The translations under genes were made by a program, and so were the position numbers. A stretch of 64,000 nt of DNA from Gonium pectorale (lineage: Eukaryota > Chlorophyta > Chlorophyceae > Chlamydomonadales > Volvocaceae), in the NCBI GenBank assembly GCA_001584585.1, contig LSYV01000095.1:102118-166117 (forward strand), in the 5' to 3' direction. The notes under the pieces are model-generated. The model was given only the letters and a program-made list of their open reading frames with translations, was not told where the DNA came from and did not search any database. This document shows positions 11,701 to 24,500 of the stretch, piece after piece; the stretch's first letter is position 1, and every line of letters starts with the position of its first letter.

Positions 11701-14700
11701 GTTGGAGCCCAGAAGCATCGACGGCGGGGGTATGAAGGCCGCCGGGCGCGGCTGCTGCGTGAGCAGAGGCGATCCGGGGGCGCGTAGGGGGCTCATCGGG
11801 CGAGAGGGGCTCAACGGCGGGCTGCGAAGCATGGCTCGAGGAGACGTTGCTGGGAAGGCGCTCCGCAGGGGACTTCCCAGCCCCAGGAGCCGGTTTGGGC
11901 TCGCCAGCCCAATCGGAGATGCTGCGCCCGACCGCATGTGGTGGGCTGCCGGGGATCCTGGCCGGGAGACTCGGTCCACAATGGCCTCGCGCCTGAGCTG
12001 GTCCACCTCCCGCTGTATGGTGGACAGCTGGCGCATCACCTCGCCGGGCACGCCGACGTGCATCAGGACGGGCGAGCCGGGGGCGGACCGGTGCACGCCG
12101 GGGCTCGTGGGCTGCGCGTTGGAGGGTGGTGACGGGCGTGCGCGGGGGAATCCCGATTAGTGGTGGGCGTTATGCATAGCACAGGCAATCCCAAGTAATG
12201 GTGGGCTTACACGCGACGTAAGATAGCGCCCACAAGGGCGTTCTGCACAGCACGAAGACACTCCCGATTAGTCGTTGACGTTATGCATAGCACAAAGGCA
12301 ACTTGCGGCGCTCCACCGCGTAACAAGGAACGGGTGAATCGTCCAACATCCATGCCCATCTGCCCTCGAGTGCCACTCACCATGCCGATGGACAGTCCCG
12401 GCCCATAGCGAGCCCCACGCGGGCTGGTGGGTAGTCCCAGCCCCGCCGGCCGGTACCGCTCCGTGGCCGCAAGCGACACACCGCCGGGCGACGTTCGCAT
12501 GCGGACCGGGCTCCTCGCGAGCGGGGAGTTGCTGCCCAGGCCAAAGCTGCTCAGAGTATGCACGTAGCGGAGCAGGTCGTCGAGCTGCTCGTTGACGCGC
12601 GTCATGGGCGGCAGGTAGTCAGGGCGGGCCACGCTGGAGGGCGAGGGCTTGTCGAAGGGGCCGTTGACCTGGCAGAGGCGGCAGATGGCATACGCAGGAG
12701 CACGCACAAAAGGCCATGCAAACCGGAAGTTAAAGGACACAGAAAGAAATCAGAAGTTTTCTACGTGTTGACGGGGTGTTGACGGGGTGAAGTGGAAGTT
12801 TGGTACATGTGAGGCTCAAGGGTGTTTGGTGTCGCAACGCATGTAGGCACGAGCCTGTTGAGCAGCGCATGTTTCTCCCATCACGGCCCTGCGCCGGCTT
12901 ACCCTGTCAGCGAGGTCGTCCGCACCGATCGCGTCCAGCAGAAGCGCCTTGTTGGCCCGATCGGGAGAGGGCGGCGAGTAGGTTGTGCGCGGCGAGTAAG
13001 GCGGCGCGGTTCCGGAGTCCCTGGCCCGCAGCGTGTCGATGAAGACGGGACCACCAGTCGGCTGGCTGTTGCCCTGCTGGTAGGGCGGGCTATTGTGTTG
13101 CCTGGGCGACGCGGCTGGGCTGTTGGGGGATGAGAGTACTCCCGATTCCCGGGCGCCGACCTGCCACGCGTGCGCTACTGCGGCCACCTCGGGTTTTGGC
13201 GGCTGCGGTGACTGCGGCTTTGGCTGGTGGGACTCCTCCAGGTGGACAGGGAAGGAGAACGGCATTGGTGCCGCGGGCTCCTGCCTCGCCTTGGGACCTG
13301 GCTTTGCAGCCGAGTCCAACAGCAGAGCATTATGCGCCGGCCCGCCGGCTGCGCCTGGAGACGGCGCAGGTCGCAGCCTGGCCCCGCCAAGTGAGGGGTT
13401 GAAGTCACGGGAGCCGCGCAAGCCCGCCTGCAGCGGGCCGCGCGGAGGGCTGCGGCCGGGCGAGCCGCGGACGTCCGCGTCGCTGCTGGAGCTACTGCTC
13501 GGCTGCCGCTTCGAGCCCCCCTGCGGTCGCGGATACGGGGGCAGCGCGCCGATGGTGAAGTTACGGCCGAGCGAGCGTGAGTCGGCCAGGGCCTCCGCAG
13601 ATGAGATGGACGTAGCCTCCTCAATGATTGGCACCGCCTTCCGCTGGGGTCGTGCCGGACCTGCGCCGCCCGCGCTGCCGCCACGGTCCCTCGACAAGAG
13701 GGCGCTGGCGGACTGTGTCCGAAGCTGACCCGGGCTCGCGGCCCGGCCGGGACTCCCACTAGGCGGCCGAGCCGGCGAGGACTGGCGCGGCGGGCTGGAG
13801 GTCGGGGAGGAGGGGCTCGATGGCAGCAGGCCAATCTTCATGAACGCGGCTGAAGGACCGTTCAATGGCCGCGCTGCAAGGCCGACGGGCGAGGAAGAGC
13901 GCAGCTGATTCCCAAAGGAGCGAGAACCTGCTGGTGCGGCCCCATCAGTGCTGCGAGCATGGTATGGTGGGCTGCTGCGTTGTGGCGGGCTTGCTGCGCC
14001 TGGAGTCGAGCGAAACTGCGCGGATAGCGGCATGGGCAAGGAGCGGCGCTCGCTGATGCCTGCTCCGCTCGATGGCTGGCTCCGGCGTTCGGCCCCGGGT
14101 GATGTGGGCGGTGAGTTCGGGAGTAGGAAGATAGAGCCCGGCCGTTGTGAGCGAGCGGGCGAGGGTGAGCGCGACGGTGGGGACCGCGGTGCGGCTGCTG
14201 GCGAGCTCCTGCCGCTCCGCAGCGCCGCGGGCGACGAGTGTCGGCTGTGTAAGGGCGAGGGCGACGCATCACGTGACCTGCCCGGAGGCACGGGTGATAT
14301 GGTACGGCCGCGGAGGGCCTGATCCCGGGGCGGGGATGTGGGCGCAGTGAACATGAACGGCGATGCTGCGACGGACGTCCGGCTGCTGGGAGAGCGAGTT
14401 CCGCTGCTTGAGAGCCGTGCGCGCGCATGGCGCAGCGCCGCTGCCGTCTCCTCAGCCCTGCGCCTGGCCCAGCTGTCATCCACGGAAGAACCGCTCTCCA
14501 GTCGAGATGCGCTCCCTCGAGAGACTGCAGCTGCGGGCTGCCTCAGGGGCGATGCGTGCCTAGGTGAGGGCACTTTGGCAGCCCGGCGCTTGCGGAGCGC
14601 CTCCGCCAACTGGGCAGCGCTGTAGCGCAGGCCGCCATCCTCCTCGTCGCTGCTGCTGCTCAGTACCACGGACTTCTTCCGGTCGGCAGCCGGAGGCCGA

Positions 14701-14993
14701 GCGGTGGACCCACTTGGCCGTGGTGGGGCCAGCGCCACAGGGCGTCGCTCATTCAGCCCCGAGATCAGCTGCTGCCGTCCAGGGGAGGCTAGAGAGGTCC
14801 TTGGGGGAGACCGCAGGCTGGCGACAGCACGCTGCACTTGGCTAGACCGCGGGCTGGGACTTTGCCGACCGACAGCTGATGCTGGCTGTCTTGACTGCGG
14901 TCCCAGGTATCTGCTGCGAACCTGAGACGCACCGAGCCTAAGCCGTTCATCGGGGCTTGAGTCGCTGGAGTCGTAAGCAAGGTGCCGGCCCAT
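5711..14993 (-). CDS. Giant Ser/Pro/Arg-rich low-complexity protein, unknown function
   Basis: Model on the minus strand, 5' to 3': 14993..12903, 12668..12381, 12111..9860, 9700..9588, 9411..5711; about 2,814 residues. The first two junctions are GT-AG with clean phase 0. The third and fourth (around the small exon 9700..9588) are chosen because they keep the frame open and are less certain. I recognise no domain. Exon 1 is full of SP/SPxR motifs and polar repeats, with a short acidic patch (SSSSDEEDGG). Exon 3 has a region of RS and SR dipeptides (around residues 1000-1110, e.g. RHRSRSASPSRRSPRR), reminiscent of nuclear-speckle or microtubule-associated proteins. Short helices that could coil occur at VMRQLSTIQREVDQLRREA and near the C-terminus, LMAALQEMNKATKATCAQML. 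The rest looks disordered. Many SP/TP sites suggest proline-directed phosphorylation (inference). The last exon alone encodes more than 1,230 residues. It could instead be two genes split between 9411 and 9860. Confidence 0.6.
12151..12301. repeat. Diverged direct repeat in an intron of the Ser/Pro-rich gene
   Basis: Two copies of a roughly 38-base unit, containing CCCGATTAGT, GTTATGCATAGCACA and GGCAA, start at about 12152 and 12264, some 112 bases apart. Both lie inside the 12112-12380 intron. A third, weaker relative (CCCAAGTAATGGTGGGC) lies between them. Confidence 0.55.
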
Positions 14994-15279
14994 TGGAACG
15001 ATTTACAGCCCTTCTGCGTGGACTTCATGAAGCGTTTGGTTACAAGTCAACATGTTTTCAGGTGCACGAAAAGCTAGGAATACAGGGTGAAGGCAGGGTC
15101 GTCCGCCAAGTCAACTTCGTCCAGTACGTCTCGATCCAGACGAGCGCGCAATCAACTAGCATACTAGCGAAGAGGCCAATGCGGCAATCCAAAGCTGTCA
15201 ATTCAGGGTATCAATTGTTGGCTGTGTTCCGAAAGTAGCACTCCGTCGCTTGTGCTTTCGTCCTGCCGCTAGACCCAAA
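14994..15279. promoter_or_regulatory. Divergent promoter region
   Basis: Only 286 bases separate the start codon of the minus-strand Ser/Pro-rich gene (14993) from that of the plus-strand lumen-protein gene (15280). The two genes therefore must share this space for both 5' UTRs and promoters. No TATA box or other element is convincing. Confidence 0.5.
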
Positions 15280-17064
15280 ATGGCATTTGCAATGGCATAC
15301 TCGCCATGCAGAGCGCTGCAAAGGCGGAATGCCGCCGCCAGGGCCGGTTGTAGCCGGTGCACTAGGGCAATTACCGCCCGCGTCAGCCGCACAGCAGATC
15401 TGGCCACGACGGACGCAGGCGCGTCGCGGAGGGCCTTTCTACTGTCTGGCATTGCCGCGCTCTCGCTTGCGCTGGCGCCGGGCCAACCCGCCGAGGCGTA
15501 TGCGGCAGTGGTGCCGGAGCAGGGCGTGGAGGAGTACGCCCGCCTTGAGGACGCAGGTAGCCCATCAGGGCGCAACTACAGCATTTCTCAGGAGGGCTTT
15601 GGGTGTCTCTTCGCAGCAGAAGGGATATGGATGGCCACAAGGGTTTGCCACGAGCTTGAGTGCTTGAGTGGGTGGGAACGCTCGCCGGTTGGCATGAGTG
15701 CTTATTAGCTCTGAGGGCCAGGTCGGCGCGCCTATTGGCATTGAAGGCTGGCATAGGTATTTGCGCACCGGAAGACGCGACCAACGCGGTGGCCGAGCTG
15801 GCCGTTGGCAACCTGTTGGGAAACGGACGGAGGCCATGTGCACAAGTGCTTGTCCTAGGGTTCTTGGGGACCCTCTGCGAGCAGCTTTGCCAAGTGCTGC
15901 GTGCGACATGACCATCTCGCAGGCAAGCTTAACACGGGAAAGGCCCTGGAGAGCATCCGCGCCAAGTACGGCTTCAAGCGCGCGTGAGTTCGGCGGCTGC
16001 CACGCGCGTCCCGTCGTGACAGGGCGTTTTCCGTACACTCAGTGCGTTGCTGCAAGCAACCCGGCGCGATTGTGCGATTCCATTCCACTCCGGTGCTACG
16101 TCACGAGTTTCCAGCGGGTGTCCTCCGGGCCCAGCAGGCTCCGCGCCCATCGGTCCCGCTCGTTGCCCCTGTCCCGCCCTTCACAGCGCCGACGGCCGCG
16201 TCTACGTGCGCGCCGCCAACGGCACCTACTTCGCGGTGAGGCTGGATATGGAGGTGCCAGGCGGCCTGCTGCTGCGCAACACCTCCTCCGGCGAGGTCTT
16301 CGCGCTGCAGACGCAGGCGCTCCAACAGGTGCGGCCATCACCCCATGGCGTCGCCCTCTGGGCCCTCCTGACGGTACCCGTAACGTGGCGTTTGGGCAAC
16401 CGGGCAGCCGCACGTAGCATTACACCGCAAGAAGCGAGTATGCTAACTGCCGGCTGAGTTATACCAGGGGCTAATCCTACCATCATGCGTTGTGCTGCTC
16501 CGCCCCTTAAGTGGTGCCAGTAGCACAAATAGGGGCGTTGTCGCACCTTACGTTTCCTGTGTTCGTGCCGCAGGTGGACCTGACGAGCGACCAGGTTGTG
16601 ATCCTGGTACTGGGAGACGGCGAGTGGGAGAACGCCATGAGGTGGGTGGCTTAACCTCAAGGATGGGAAGCTGAGTGTTCGTTTGTTCATAGCTGCAAGC
16701 CCGCAAGCAGGTCTGATACACAGTCCCTTGGTTGCGCCGTACATCGTCTTCTAGATGCATTCGGAAGGAAGACGCATCCGGAAAACCCGTCTCGGGGCCA
16801 GTCTCATAACGCTTGTTGCATGATCTGCGCAAGGGGTTCAAGTATGAAATTCTGAAGAGAACCTGGGACTCGCAAATCGGTGCTGCTGCTCGTATGTAAA
16901 CACCGTTTTGTCCTTTGATTGGGGTTGCGCTCTGCAGCCCTATCACCGTTGAGGACGAGGACGGGGCCACCAAGACGCTCACCCTCAAGGAGAACGAGTT
17001 CCGGAACGTAGTGGGGCTCATCTCCATGACCGACCAGGGTCAGGAGGGCGAGGAGGACAAGTGA
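15280..17064 (+). CDS. Thylakoid-lumen protein precursor with Tat signal
   Basis: Model: join(15280..15556, 15923..15983, 16187..16328, 16574..16641, 16938..17064), 224 residues; all introns GT-AG with matching phases. The N-terminus is a bipartite chloroplast targeting peptide. First comes a basic, acid-free stretch of about 38 residues. It is followed by twin arginines 49-50 directly before a hydrophobic core (RRAFLLSGIAALSLALA) and an AEA cleavage box near residue 72. That is a Tat-dependent thylakoid signal, so the mature protein of about 150 residues should sit in the lumen. The mature part contains GKALESIRAKYGFKRA, then ADGRVYVRAANGTYFAVRLD and a beta-rich domain ending in an acidic tail (GQEGEEDK). 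I recognise the pattern as a plant-lineage conserved protein but cannot name it. No cofactor or catalytic motif is visible. It reads divergently from the Ser/Pro-rich gene. Confidence 0.8.
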
Positions 17065-17428
17065 GGGGAGGCGTGCGGGCAGGCAGGCGGTAGCACGGAC
17101 GGGCGAGCAGGTGCAGTGAAAGCTGGCACACCCTGCAGCAGCGCTTGTGGTATGTTGTAGACGTTGGTCTCGGACCCGTGTATGAGCTCATGTGCCGTAC
17201 CGGGGGGGAGCATTGTTCGGGAGCAGTTTCTCTTGGGATTACTCCAGGAAGTGCGACCACTAGATACCGTGCAATGCCTTTCTGCGTTGGTTCAGTGGGC
17301 TAACCCGGTGCACAAGGCACGAATTAGGACCCGGACGCTGCAATTGCATTGCTAGGCATTGGGAGTTTCGGAGTATCTGCGTTTTGGTGCAATGTACGTG
17401 CGACGGCGACTGCGTCTGCAGAGTGATG

Positions 17429-17500
17429 CGGGTCGGATCGTTGTGTTGAAAAGGAAAACGCAACGACGAGCGTAAGCGCGAAAGTTATGGCGTCGTTGGG
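17429..17500 (+). repeat. Dispersed ~75-bp repeat, copy 1
   Basis: This stretch, with the core GTGTTGAAAAGGAAAACGC, then ACGACGAGCGTAAGCGCGAA, then ATGGCGTCGTTG, recurs almost unchanged at 36516-36590, 19 kb away. This copy lies in the 3' flank of the lumen-protein gene; the other lies in an intron of the first reductase gene. Confidence 0.7.
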
Positions 17501-17704
17501 TGGCTGTGGCTGGAAGTGATTGGGTGATTGTGTCAGTTTGCAAGTCATGAAGCTGTTAGGCAACCTACACTTTGGCCCGGCAGTTTTTAGTTACGTGAGG
17601 GGCGGTTCCGTTACCTTGCCTCTTGTTTAACAACCCATTTGCTGGCAATGTAGTTCCTCTCCCGTTTGCGCCTTGTAGTCCGGACGTTGCAGGGGGGGCG
17701 AGGG

Positions 17705-17709
17705 TGTAA
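17705..17709 (+). terminator. TGTAA poly(A) signal of the lumen-protein gene
   Basis: This is the first TGTAA after the stop codon at 17064. It implies a 3' UTR of about 650 bases, typical for these algae. Confidence 0.45.
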
Positions 17710-18518
17710 CAGAGCACAGCTGTGGTGCGTAAAGTTCGTTCTACCCTGTTCTACGCAAGGGGCGAAGGGAGGGCAGCAATCTGGTCGTGGCCTCACACGG
17801 AAGGTGCGTACCCCACAGGCCTTTGCTCCGCACGATTACTCCTCAACTTGCACTGTGGCAGCTCCCTAGGAAAGCAGCTCACCTAGCGGCGCTCCACATC
17901 TGCAGCTGTGTGCGCACGGCGTCGCGCCCGTCCGTGCGCGGCCATGAATCCCGCACTGTTGGTCCCGCTGTCTGGAGGTCACCCCAGCAGCCCCAGCGCA
18001 GCCCAGTTCAACAACCCAGCCCAGCACCCCGGCCGCTCCCGGCATAAGTTGCTTGGGGTTACTGTGTTGGGTCGGGCGCGATAGGGGGTTCACGGGCTGC
18101 CGGCTAGGATGCTTTTGCTAGCTACCTCTTTCCTCTTAGACCTGTTTTCTGCATTCCGTTCACGCGTACGTAACGCAAGGTGCGCCAGCTGTCGAGTGTT
18201 ACGGTGCAAAACACAAATCATGATCACACAGAGGTCTTCACATACTGAAACACCAGATCGAGATCAGGTGTGGCACGCTGGGATGTGAAGTACGGCGCAC
18301 ATGTGTACGGCCACAGCCTTTGCCCGTTTTACGTTTTCAAGCTAGAGTTTTCCTTCATTTGCTATCATGTGCGGCTGTAAGGGACTCGTTTCCGGGCTGG
18401 GCCGGCCGAGTCGGTCCAGCTTCTTCTGCTTCTAGTGAAAGCGACGTTCAAAGCCCACACGCGCTGTCCGCATGCAAACCACGAAATCTATGTAGAGATA
18501 CTTTAAACTTGAAGCAAA
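17710..18518. other. Intergenic region upstream of TPLATE
   Basis: There is no supported gene here. It should hold the TPLATE promoter and 5' UTR. It is locally AT-richer than its surroundings (about 18100-18350), as is common for promoters in this genome. Confidence 0.4.
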
Positions 18519-21500
18519 ATGCCAGTTCCAACTTCCCTAAACAACTTGGACCCTGCTGCTTCAGCGGGCTTCCTACTGAACCTTTTAGCATCGGCGGCTA
18601 ATGGAAATGACGTGTCAAGCATTGTGCCGGAGCTGATCCAGGTATTCCGCCCGATCATGTCTACCCTCGCACAACAGAGCTGAGGTGGGAACCTGTTGCA
18701 ATCGCGCTTGCAGGTGGTGCTCAGCCGGACAGTAGGGAATGGCCACGTGCGCAAGCTGGCGTATGAGGTCTGCAGGCATGCGGTGCTGTCGGAAACAGAC
18801 TGCAGGCGACTGTGGGACTGTGTGCGGGTAAGCGTGGCCTCACCCCCGGAGAGGAGGGGAGAGACGGGTGCCGCAGGGCGCTGGGGGTTAACTGATTCGT
18901 ACGATGCAGAGCGACGTGAACAACACTGACCCGGAGGTGGTGGCAGCCGCTGTCCGCTTCCTTTCGTGTCTCCCAGCCACCGAGCTTGCAAGCCGCCTTG
19001 TAATCGGTAAGAACCTTCCAGGCATCCTGTGGAGGCGGGCTGCGGTGCCCGGTTTCACCGCTAGTATCAGATGGGCTCTTCTTCCACAGACACCTCCCTC
19101 CAACTCCATGCCGTAGCTCGTTGTGTGTGGATGACCATGCCATGTTTTGGGGCCTCGCAGGCGACCTGTCTGAGCTGCTGACGCCATGCCTGGCCGCTGA
19201 GGCCGCCGTGGTCCGGTCAGCGGCGGTGCAGACGCTGTCCAGCGCGCTGATGCAGCGCGAGGTGCAGGAGGCAGCGTCGAGCAGCCCCGGTGAGCAGCCT
19301 GGGTGCGGACCGGGGGGCAGTCCTGCAACATTCGCCTGCAGCGGTATGGGACTCGCGCTGGGATGCACTCCGCTTGCATATCATCGTAGTCCTCTTGTTC
19401 GACCCTACTCCCCAATCTTCCCTCGCCCAACCGTCGCCCCCATGCTCCCCTATCGCGCTCAACGGCCCAGGCCTTGCAAACGCATACGAGGGCTTGTGGG
19501 ACGCCGTCTCAGACTCCTTGCTGGACGAGCGGCCCTTCGTCGTGGGCCTGGCCGCCGCCGCCATCGCTCAGCTCCTGGCGTCGGGCGACAGCGGCGACGT
19601 CAGCAGCTTCAGCGGCGCCGCCGACGCTGCCGCTACCGGAGCCGCCGACAGCTCCTCGCCCGTCGTCTTCATGCTGGGCCGGCTGGCGGACCGTGCAGCA
19701 CAGCGGCTGACGGCGGCCCTGGGCCCCGTCCTTGAGATGTGCGGCCAGGTCCCCGCGCCGGGCCAGGTGGCGGTCTGTGACATGCTGCTATCCCTCACGC
19801 GCCGCTCGCTCTGCGATACGCTGCGCGCCGCCTCAGGGCTGCCGGGGGCAGGGCCGCCGCCGCCCGGCGTGCCGGTGGCCTCGCTCGAGTCGCTGGTGGC
19901 GGCGGTGGCCGCGTACCTGTCGACGCTGCTGCAGAGCGGCGACACGGCGGCGCGGACCGAGGCGTGCGGCGCGGTGCTGGCCTTGGCGGCGGACCTGGCG
20001 GCGGCGGGGCCGGCGGCGGCGGGCGCGGCGGCGGGGCTGCCCCAGGCGATGGTGCTCGAGGCGGCCAACGCGCTGCTGCAGTTGCAGGAGCGGGAGTTCA
20101 TGGAGGCGGGGCTGGCGGACATGTGTGAAGCGGTGGCTGCTGCAGTGCCGGCGCTGCTGGTGCGCAGGTTGACTGGGGGTTGTTTTGGTTGTGGGAGGCG
20201 TTCCCAGCAGAGGCGCCGGAGGTGCAAGTCCATCTCGATCCGTCGGAGTGGCGAAAGGGTTCCGGCGTCGCCTAGGGGTTGGGGTATGGGTGGGTTGAAG
20301 GGAAAGGAGAATGAAAAACGACGAGCCGGGCGCCAGCAGCTAAGTCCAGTCCGGCGGCCAAGCCGGGGTATGGGTGGGGTGCAGCTTGGGTGGGAGGTGG
20401 GCGAGAGCGTCTGGGGCCGCCACTTGCGGGCCAGGCTTGCTGCGCAGCGTGAAGGGCCCGTGGCATGACAATCGAACGGCGCGTTGCCTGAAGTTCGTAG
20501 ACCCTGGGCAACCCACTCAATCACGTGCGCTATACTGATAGTAATCGTAACAACTCCCCCCGTTCTGACTCGTTCCGCGCCGGGCCGCAGCCGAGCGCCC
20601 GCTCTCAGGTGCTGCGGGCGCTCTGGCCGCTCGCGGGACGCATCGCCGACCTGCCCCGCCGCGCACGGATATTCTCCCTGGCCTGGCGCGCAGCAGTCGG
20701 CTCTGAGCTGGACTACCGCACAGCCTCCGGCGCCGCCGCTGCGGCAGCGGCCCCGCCGCCGGCGCCGAAGGCGCCGTCGGTGTCGTCGGACCCGATGGGC
20801 ATGCTCGGGACCCTGGCGGCGCCGGCGGCGGCCCCGGCGGAGGCGGCGGGCGTGGTGACGGCGGTGCCGCCGTCGCGCAGGGTGGCGGCACAGCTGGCGG
20901 AGCCGTACATGGAGGCGCTGATGGCGGGCAGGGTGCCGATGGCGGAGGCGGACGGCGTCTTCGTGGCGGCACAGGGTAGGCCACGGGCAGGGCTGCTGCA
21001 GCCGGGCCGTGTGGGTTATGTGACGCCGCAGGCTGCTGGGAGGACTGAGGAAAGCAACAAGTCCGCTCGCATACCCCGCGCGGGCCCCCGTGTACGTTTG
21101 GTGGGACTTGAGTAATTTGGGTAATTGGGCGTGTAGTACGCCTGAGCCTGCACAAACTTTCAACGACTCTGTGCCCCCGGTAATGCGCATCACATTTGCC
21201 TTACGCCTCCTGCTGCTTACCTTCTCCGCTGTCTGGCTCGCCCTCTCCTGCCCCAAAACGGTCCGCGGCTGCCCCCGTGTCCAGCGTCGGCGGCAGCAGC
21301 CTCGCCGGCGCCCAGCCCTCCCTGCTCAGCACGGTCACGTCCATGACCCGCGCCGCGCCGCCGCCGCCGCCCGGCGCAGCGGCGCGGACCGAGTCGGGTC
21401 TCTCGGGCGCCTCCAGCATCACCTCGTCGCCCAGCGTCACCATTGGCAAGCCAGCTAAGCCCGAGAAGGAGAAAAAGGGCGGCGTCCTGGGCGGTTTGTT

Positions 21501-24500
21501 CTCGCGCGGGAAGAGCAAGGCCAAGGGGGATGCGGCTGCGGCGGAGCGTGGCGCGGATCTGGCGGAGGGCGCGGCGGCCGAGGCGGCGGCGGCGGCAGCG
21601 CGACAGGAGGCGGCGGCGCGGGAGGCGGCAGCGGCGCGCACCGCGCCGTCGCCGTCGCCATCCCCCCGTGGCCCCGGCAGCTCCATCGCACCGCCGGCCG
21701 CCAAGGCGGCACCATCGGTTGTCGACTGGGGCGCGCTGGGAGGGCTGAGGTACGAGGCAGGCGTTGGGGCTCACTGCTGTGTCCACCATTGCCTGTTCTC
21801 TGCACAAGCCGCTGGGCATGTTTCGTCGGCCTGGTGGCCTTGTTAACCAGCAAGGCCGTTTACCCTGTGTTTCTGCTAGGTGTTCTGGCTAGATGTCACC
21901 CTGCGCATCGGATGCGTGTCTGCAGCTCCGACCCTGTACCGGACCCCGTCCTTGCCGGTCGTCAGCTGGATTAACATTCGCATGCCTGCCCCGCCTGCCT
22001 CGCCCGGCCCCCGGCCTCCGGCCCACCGCCACCGCAGGTCCACACCGCACGCCACCCTCCGCCACGAGCTGCTCCAGTGCCTGCTGCAGCAGCTCGCCGC
22101 ACACCCCGCCGCCGCCTCCGCGGGCGAGCTCTGCGCGCAGCACGCTGCCGCCGTGCGCCACGACCGCCACCCGCCCACGCACGCGCCCGGGGCCGGCGGC
22201 GTCGCCGCCTCGGCCAGCGCCACCGCCGCCACCCAGCGGCTCGGCGCCGCGGCGCAGTGGGTCGCAATGACCAGCGAGGTTCTCGCCGCCTCGGCGCAGT
22301 GCGTCTCGTGGGAGCCCTACGTGCTACCGGCCATCAGCGCGCAGCCCAGTGTCGCGGCGCAGGGCCGCGCCCCCATCGACTTCAACGTGCTGACGGCGGA
22401 CCTCTGGCTCGCGCTCCTGCAGGCCGCCGCCCAAGCGGCGCGCTCCTGCCAGGCTGTGCTCCGGCGCCTGCTAGAGGAGGCGGCGGAGGCGGCGGCTGCC
22501 GCCGCGGCCGCCGGGGCGGGCCAGCAGCTGTCGTACCTGGGCATGGGGTATGGCGTGCCGTACGGCATGTCGCCCGGCGCGGCGGCTGCCCTGGGACAGG
22601 GGCAGGCGCAGGGGTCGCAGTCGCCGGAGGCGGCGGCGGAGGCACACTACAGGGCGCTGCTGTCGTACCTGGACGAGCGAACGACTGTACTGCAGAGCCT
22701 CATGACCACGGTGCGGACGCAACGAATAGAGCCGTGTGCGTGACGCATTCATGGCTGCCTGCATTAACAGCCACAAGGGGCTCGTGCCGCGCGTGCCGCC
22801 TTCCCAGGGGGTTTCGCGGTGGCCGGAGGTGCCCCGTGATGGTCCCTCCTCCCCGACCCGCTGGCCGCTGCGCCTCGTCAACACAGCAATTACGCTGAAA
22901 CAACAGCTTCAGAACAATTACGCGTTGACTGTCGATGCGACCGTCCCCTGCCCACCTATGAACATGCGCCTCAGCCTGTCTAGTATGAACGCCTGATTTT
23001 GTTTTGATTTTGTTTTCCCCGATGACCCCTCAACCCACAGCTGCTGTCCACGTGGTCCTCGCTCAGCGCCGCCGCACGCCCGCGGGTGGCCTGGGTCGCC
23101 GCGCACTGCCTGGCGCTGCCGGGCCACTGGGACGACGCCTGGGCGGCGCTGACGGCGGCGCTGGAGTCGCTGCTGCTGCGCGGCACCGACACGCTGGCGG
23201 CGGCGCGGCGGGCGGACATCATGGGGTCGGCGCTGGCGGGGAACCTGTTTAAAGCGGGGCGGCAGGTGGGTCGAAGACCCGGGAGAGGCGCTTCAGGCGG
23301 GGTGGAGTCGGGCGCGGGTTGCAATGATCAGGACATCAAACGACGCGGTATTGGGGCGGGGGGCATGGGCCCCATGACTCTGCTTTGTCGACAAAGTGAC
23401 GAAATGCGCCTGTGTAGCGCCCTCCTCATTCGACCCACTCGTCCGCCAGACTTACCGGACGTGCGCTGCACCCCTCCTGCCCGTGACGCCAGGCCTGGGC
23501 GGACCCCTCCCGGTCCTTCCTGTTCGACATCGCCGCCGCCTCGGCCCTGTGCGAGACGCCCGAGTACGAAGCAGTTCAGGTGCTGCTGTTGTTGTTTGAG
23601 TAAAGTTCTTTGGCTCGTGATTGTCCATCCTGTGATTCACTTGGTATGAAAATAGGGATAGCGCAGGATGCGCTGGCCTACAAAGGGTCGGCTTGTAATA
23701 CGTACGCCGCTAGGGACACATGCTTGAGGTGCCCTGGGATGCTCCTGCTCCCTCCTCTCCACCGCAGCTGGCGTTCAGTCTTAACCTATCCTACCCTGTT
23801 TCCTTCAAACCTCCTCTCCACTGATGTTCTTACCGATGTCTTAAAGGTGCTGGCGGCGCTGGCGGGCCTGCAGCACGCCGCCGGGCGGCTGACCAACGCC
23901 GTTGCGGAGGCGGTGCCACACGGGTCGGCGGGCGCTGTGCACGGCCAAGCCGCGGCGGTGGCGAAGCGGCTGGAGGCGGTGCTGAGGGCATTTGCGGGCA
24001 CCGAGGCGGCATGTGGGTTTGGGTTCGCGCGGGGGGGGGGGGNGNGTGNGNGCGCGCGACGAGAGAGGAGGAGAGGAGGACGGACGGACGGACGGAGGAG
24101 GAGGACGGTACGACGNNNNNNNNNNNNNNNNNNNNTACGGTACGACGACGACGGACGACGAGAGGAGGAGGACGGACGACGGACGGTACGACGACGAGAG
24201 AGAGACGACACACTCCCCCCCCCCCCGGGGATTTGGAAGTACCGGTTTGCATTCGCTGCTTTGACGCTTACGCTTCCTTGGATTATACTATTAGCGGTCA
24301 CGGGCTGCGAAGGATTCCGGGGTTGACGGGTCATCGGTTGCTGCTTCTGCCCTGTCCTGCGCCCTCTCCCCCTTCCCCAGCCGCCCCGCACGTCCGCGAC
24401 TGGTGTAAGCGCATCACGCGCTCCCTGGCGGCCCTCATCGCCTTCACGCCGCCCGTGCAGCTGCCAGCCACGGTGGCGGCGCTGGGCCTCATCGTGAAGC

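Noticed and set aside
19568..21256. 562-codon minus-strand open frame
   Set aside because: It is antisense to well-supported TPLATE exons 5-6 and made of Arg/Ala/Pro-rich shadow translation typical of GC-rich coding DNA.
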